Below are positions 63,378 through 64,000 of a stretch of 64,000 bases of DNA, piece after piece (the first letter of the stretch is position 1; each line of letters opens with the position of its first letter). Position numbers and translations under genes: made by a program. Where the stretch lies: positions 1 through 64,000 of the forward strand of contig CAIXFN010000028.1 in the NCBI GenBank assembly GCA_903918755.1, read 5' to 3'. The DNA is from an uncultured Pedosphaera sp. Lineage in GTDB: Bacteria > Verrucomicrobiota > Verrucomicrobiia > Limisphaerales > Pedosphaeraceae. Under the pieces are notes generated by a model, which made no database searches, was not told the DNA's origin, and saw only the letters and a list, made by a program, of their open reading frames with translations.

Positions 63378-64000
63378 AGGCGCGCGCCGACGGAATAAAC
63401 ACACGCGGCCGGGTAGGCGCTTTGATCGGTCACCCCGTCCAGTCCCCGCATGGTGTAGCGGCGAAAACTCGCATCCAACGTCAGCCAGTCCACCACTCGC
63501 CAGTTCAGATTGACGCCGCCGGTAAACGTTTCCATCGCGGACAACCGGTAATCCGAGGTGAAATAAGGCGGGGGCGTGGCCAAATCATCAAAATGGGTGG
63601 CATAGAAATCCGCGCTGGTCTGCCGGTAATACCGAACCAAGGGAGCCACCACGACGTGCCGGCCCAGTTTTTGGTACCACGCCAATTCCCAGGTGTGCGC
63701 GGTGATGCCGAACGAATCAACGAACAAGCGGTAGGAACCCTCGACACTGGCCTGCAAAGGCGTGACGGCCTGGGTCAGTCCCAGATAAGTGATAAAGCGG
63801 TTGCGATGCCGCGGCAATTGTTCGCCTTTCAAGGCCAGATCACTGGTGGGATCCTGATAGTAAGGCGACCCGTTCAAATTATCAAACAGCACGCCCTTGT
63901 ATTGGTCGTCCAGATAACCGCGGGAATTGCCGTAAGTGAAATTGGCCGTGAACACCGTCTTGGGCCCCAGCAATTGATTCACCCCGATGAGAAAGTCGTC
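63368..64000 (-). CDS. DUF3570 outer-membrane barrel protein, C-terminal part
   Basis: The reading frame is open to the window edge and ends at 63368; only the C-terminal 210 residues are present. Alternating aromatic beta strands ('NRFITYLGLTQAVTPLQASVEGSYRLFVD', 'GGVNLNWRVVDWLTLDASFRRYTM') and the final Phe (GARLWF) fit an outer-membrane beta barrel of the DUF3570 type. It heads the ApbE/TlpA/DUF4266/DsbD operon. Confidence 0.85.
   Translation of the reverse strand, partial: DDFLIGVNQLLGPKTVFTANFTYGNSRGYLDDQYKGVLFDNLNGSPYYQDPTSDLALKGEQLPRHRNRFITYLGLTQAVTPLQASVEGSYRLFVDSFGITAHTWELAWYQKLGRHVVVAPLVRYYRQTSADFYATHFDDLATPPPYFTSDYRLSAMETFTGGVNLNWRVVDWLTLDASFRRYTMRGLDGVTDQSAYPAACVYSVGARLWF

Overview
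The window is a GC-rich bacterial chromosome segment that most resembles Verrucomicrobiota, probably the Limisphaerales/Pedosphaerales side. The signs are a PEP-CTERM protein, many very large secreted beta-solenoid and Ig-like proteins, a Tat-exported Gfo/Idh/MocA oxidoreductase, a DapL-type lysine pathway enzyme, an EboD-like cyclase, a DUF6600 protein, kinase-WD40 fusions and abundant GC-rich palindromic repeats. The phylum is an inference from gene content; no rRNA or tRNA gene was seen.

Layout. 1-7.9 kb: a membrane Ser/Thr kinase with a WD40-like sensor, then three secreted repeat or beta-helix proteins, the last two translationally coupled. 8-17.3 kb: a GltD-like flavoprotein, a PEP-CTERM protein, a CoA-binding protein, then on the minus strand a beta-helix plus 10x Cys-rich repeat protein, an HGSNAT-like membrane acyltransferase, a GH28-like protein and CinA. 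17.3-23.7 kb: an EboD-like sugar phosphate cyclase, an IS200-type transposase bracketed by REP-like palindromes, a DUF3500/EF-hand pair, a UbiE-like methyltransferase, a DUF3303 protein and an M48 peptidase.

23.8-31.1 kb is a distinct accessory island. It is visibly AT-richer and holds small minus-strand orphan genes, an Rhs/YD-repeat remnant, an ankyrin protein, duplicated gene starts, duplicated non-coding DNA and three copies of a composite palindromic element.

31.1-46.5 kb returns to core functions: exported MsrA and MsrB, ModB/ModC, a Tat oxidoreductase with a strong terminator, three small DsrE-type genes (one only 59 codons), a DUF6600 protein, RuvC-RuvA-acyltransferase, UppP and MutS. 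46.5-58.8 kb: an ECF sigma/anti-sigma pair, a VOC protein, exported GalM, a hotdog thioesterase, a glycoside hydrolase-GT2 fusion, ThyA, a GT9 protein, DapL and a DUF2127 protein.

58.8-64 kb ends with a tightly packed minus-strand envelope redox operon: DUF3570 barrel (cut by the window edge), ApbE, TlpA-like thioredoxin, DUF4266 mini-lipoprotein and DsbD, followed by an Ig-domain protein. This recurring but poorly understood set is the best candidate for an undescribed system. DsbD would supply electrons, TlpA would use them, ApbE would transfer FMN, and DUF3570/DUF4266 would be the unknown outer-membrane and lipoprotein parts.
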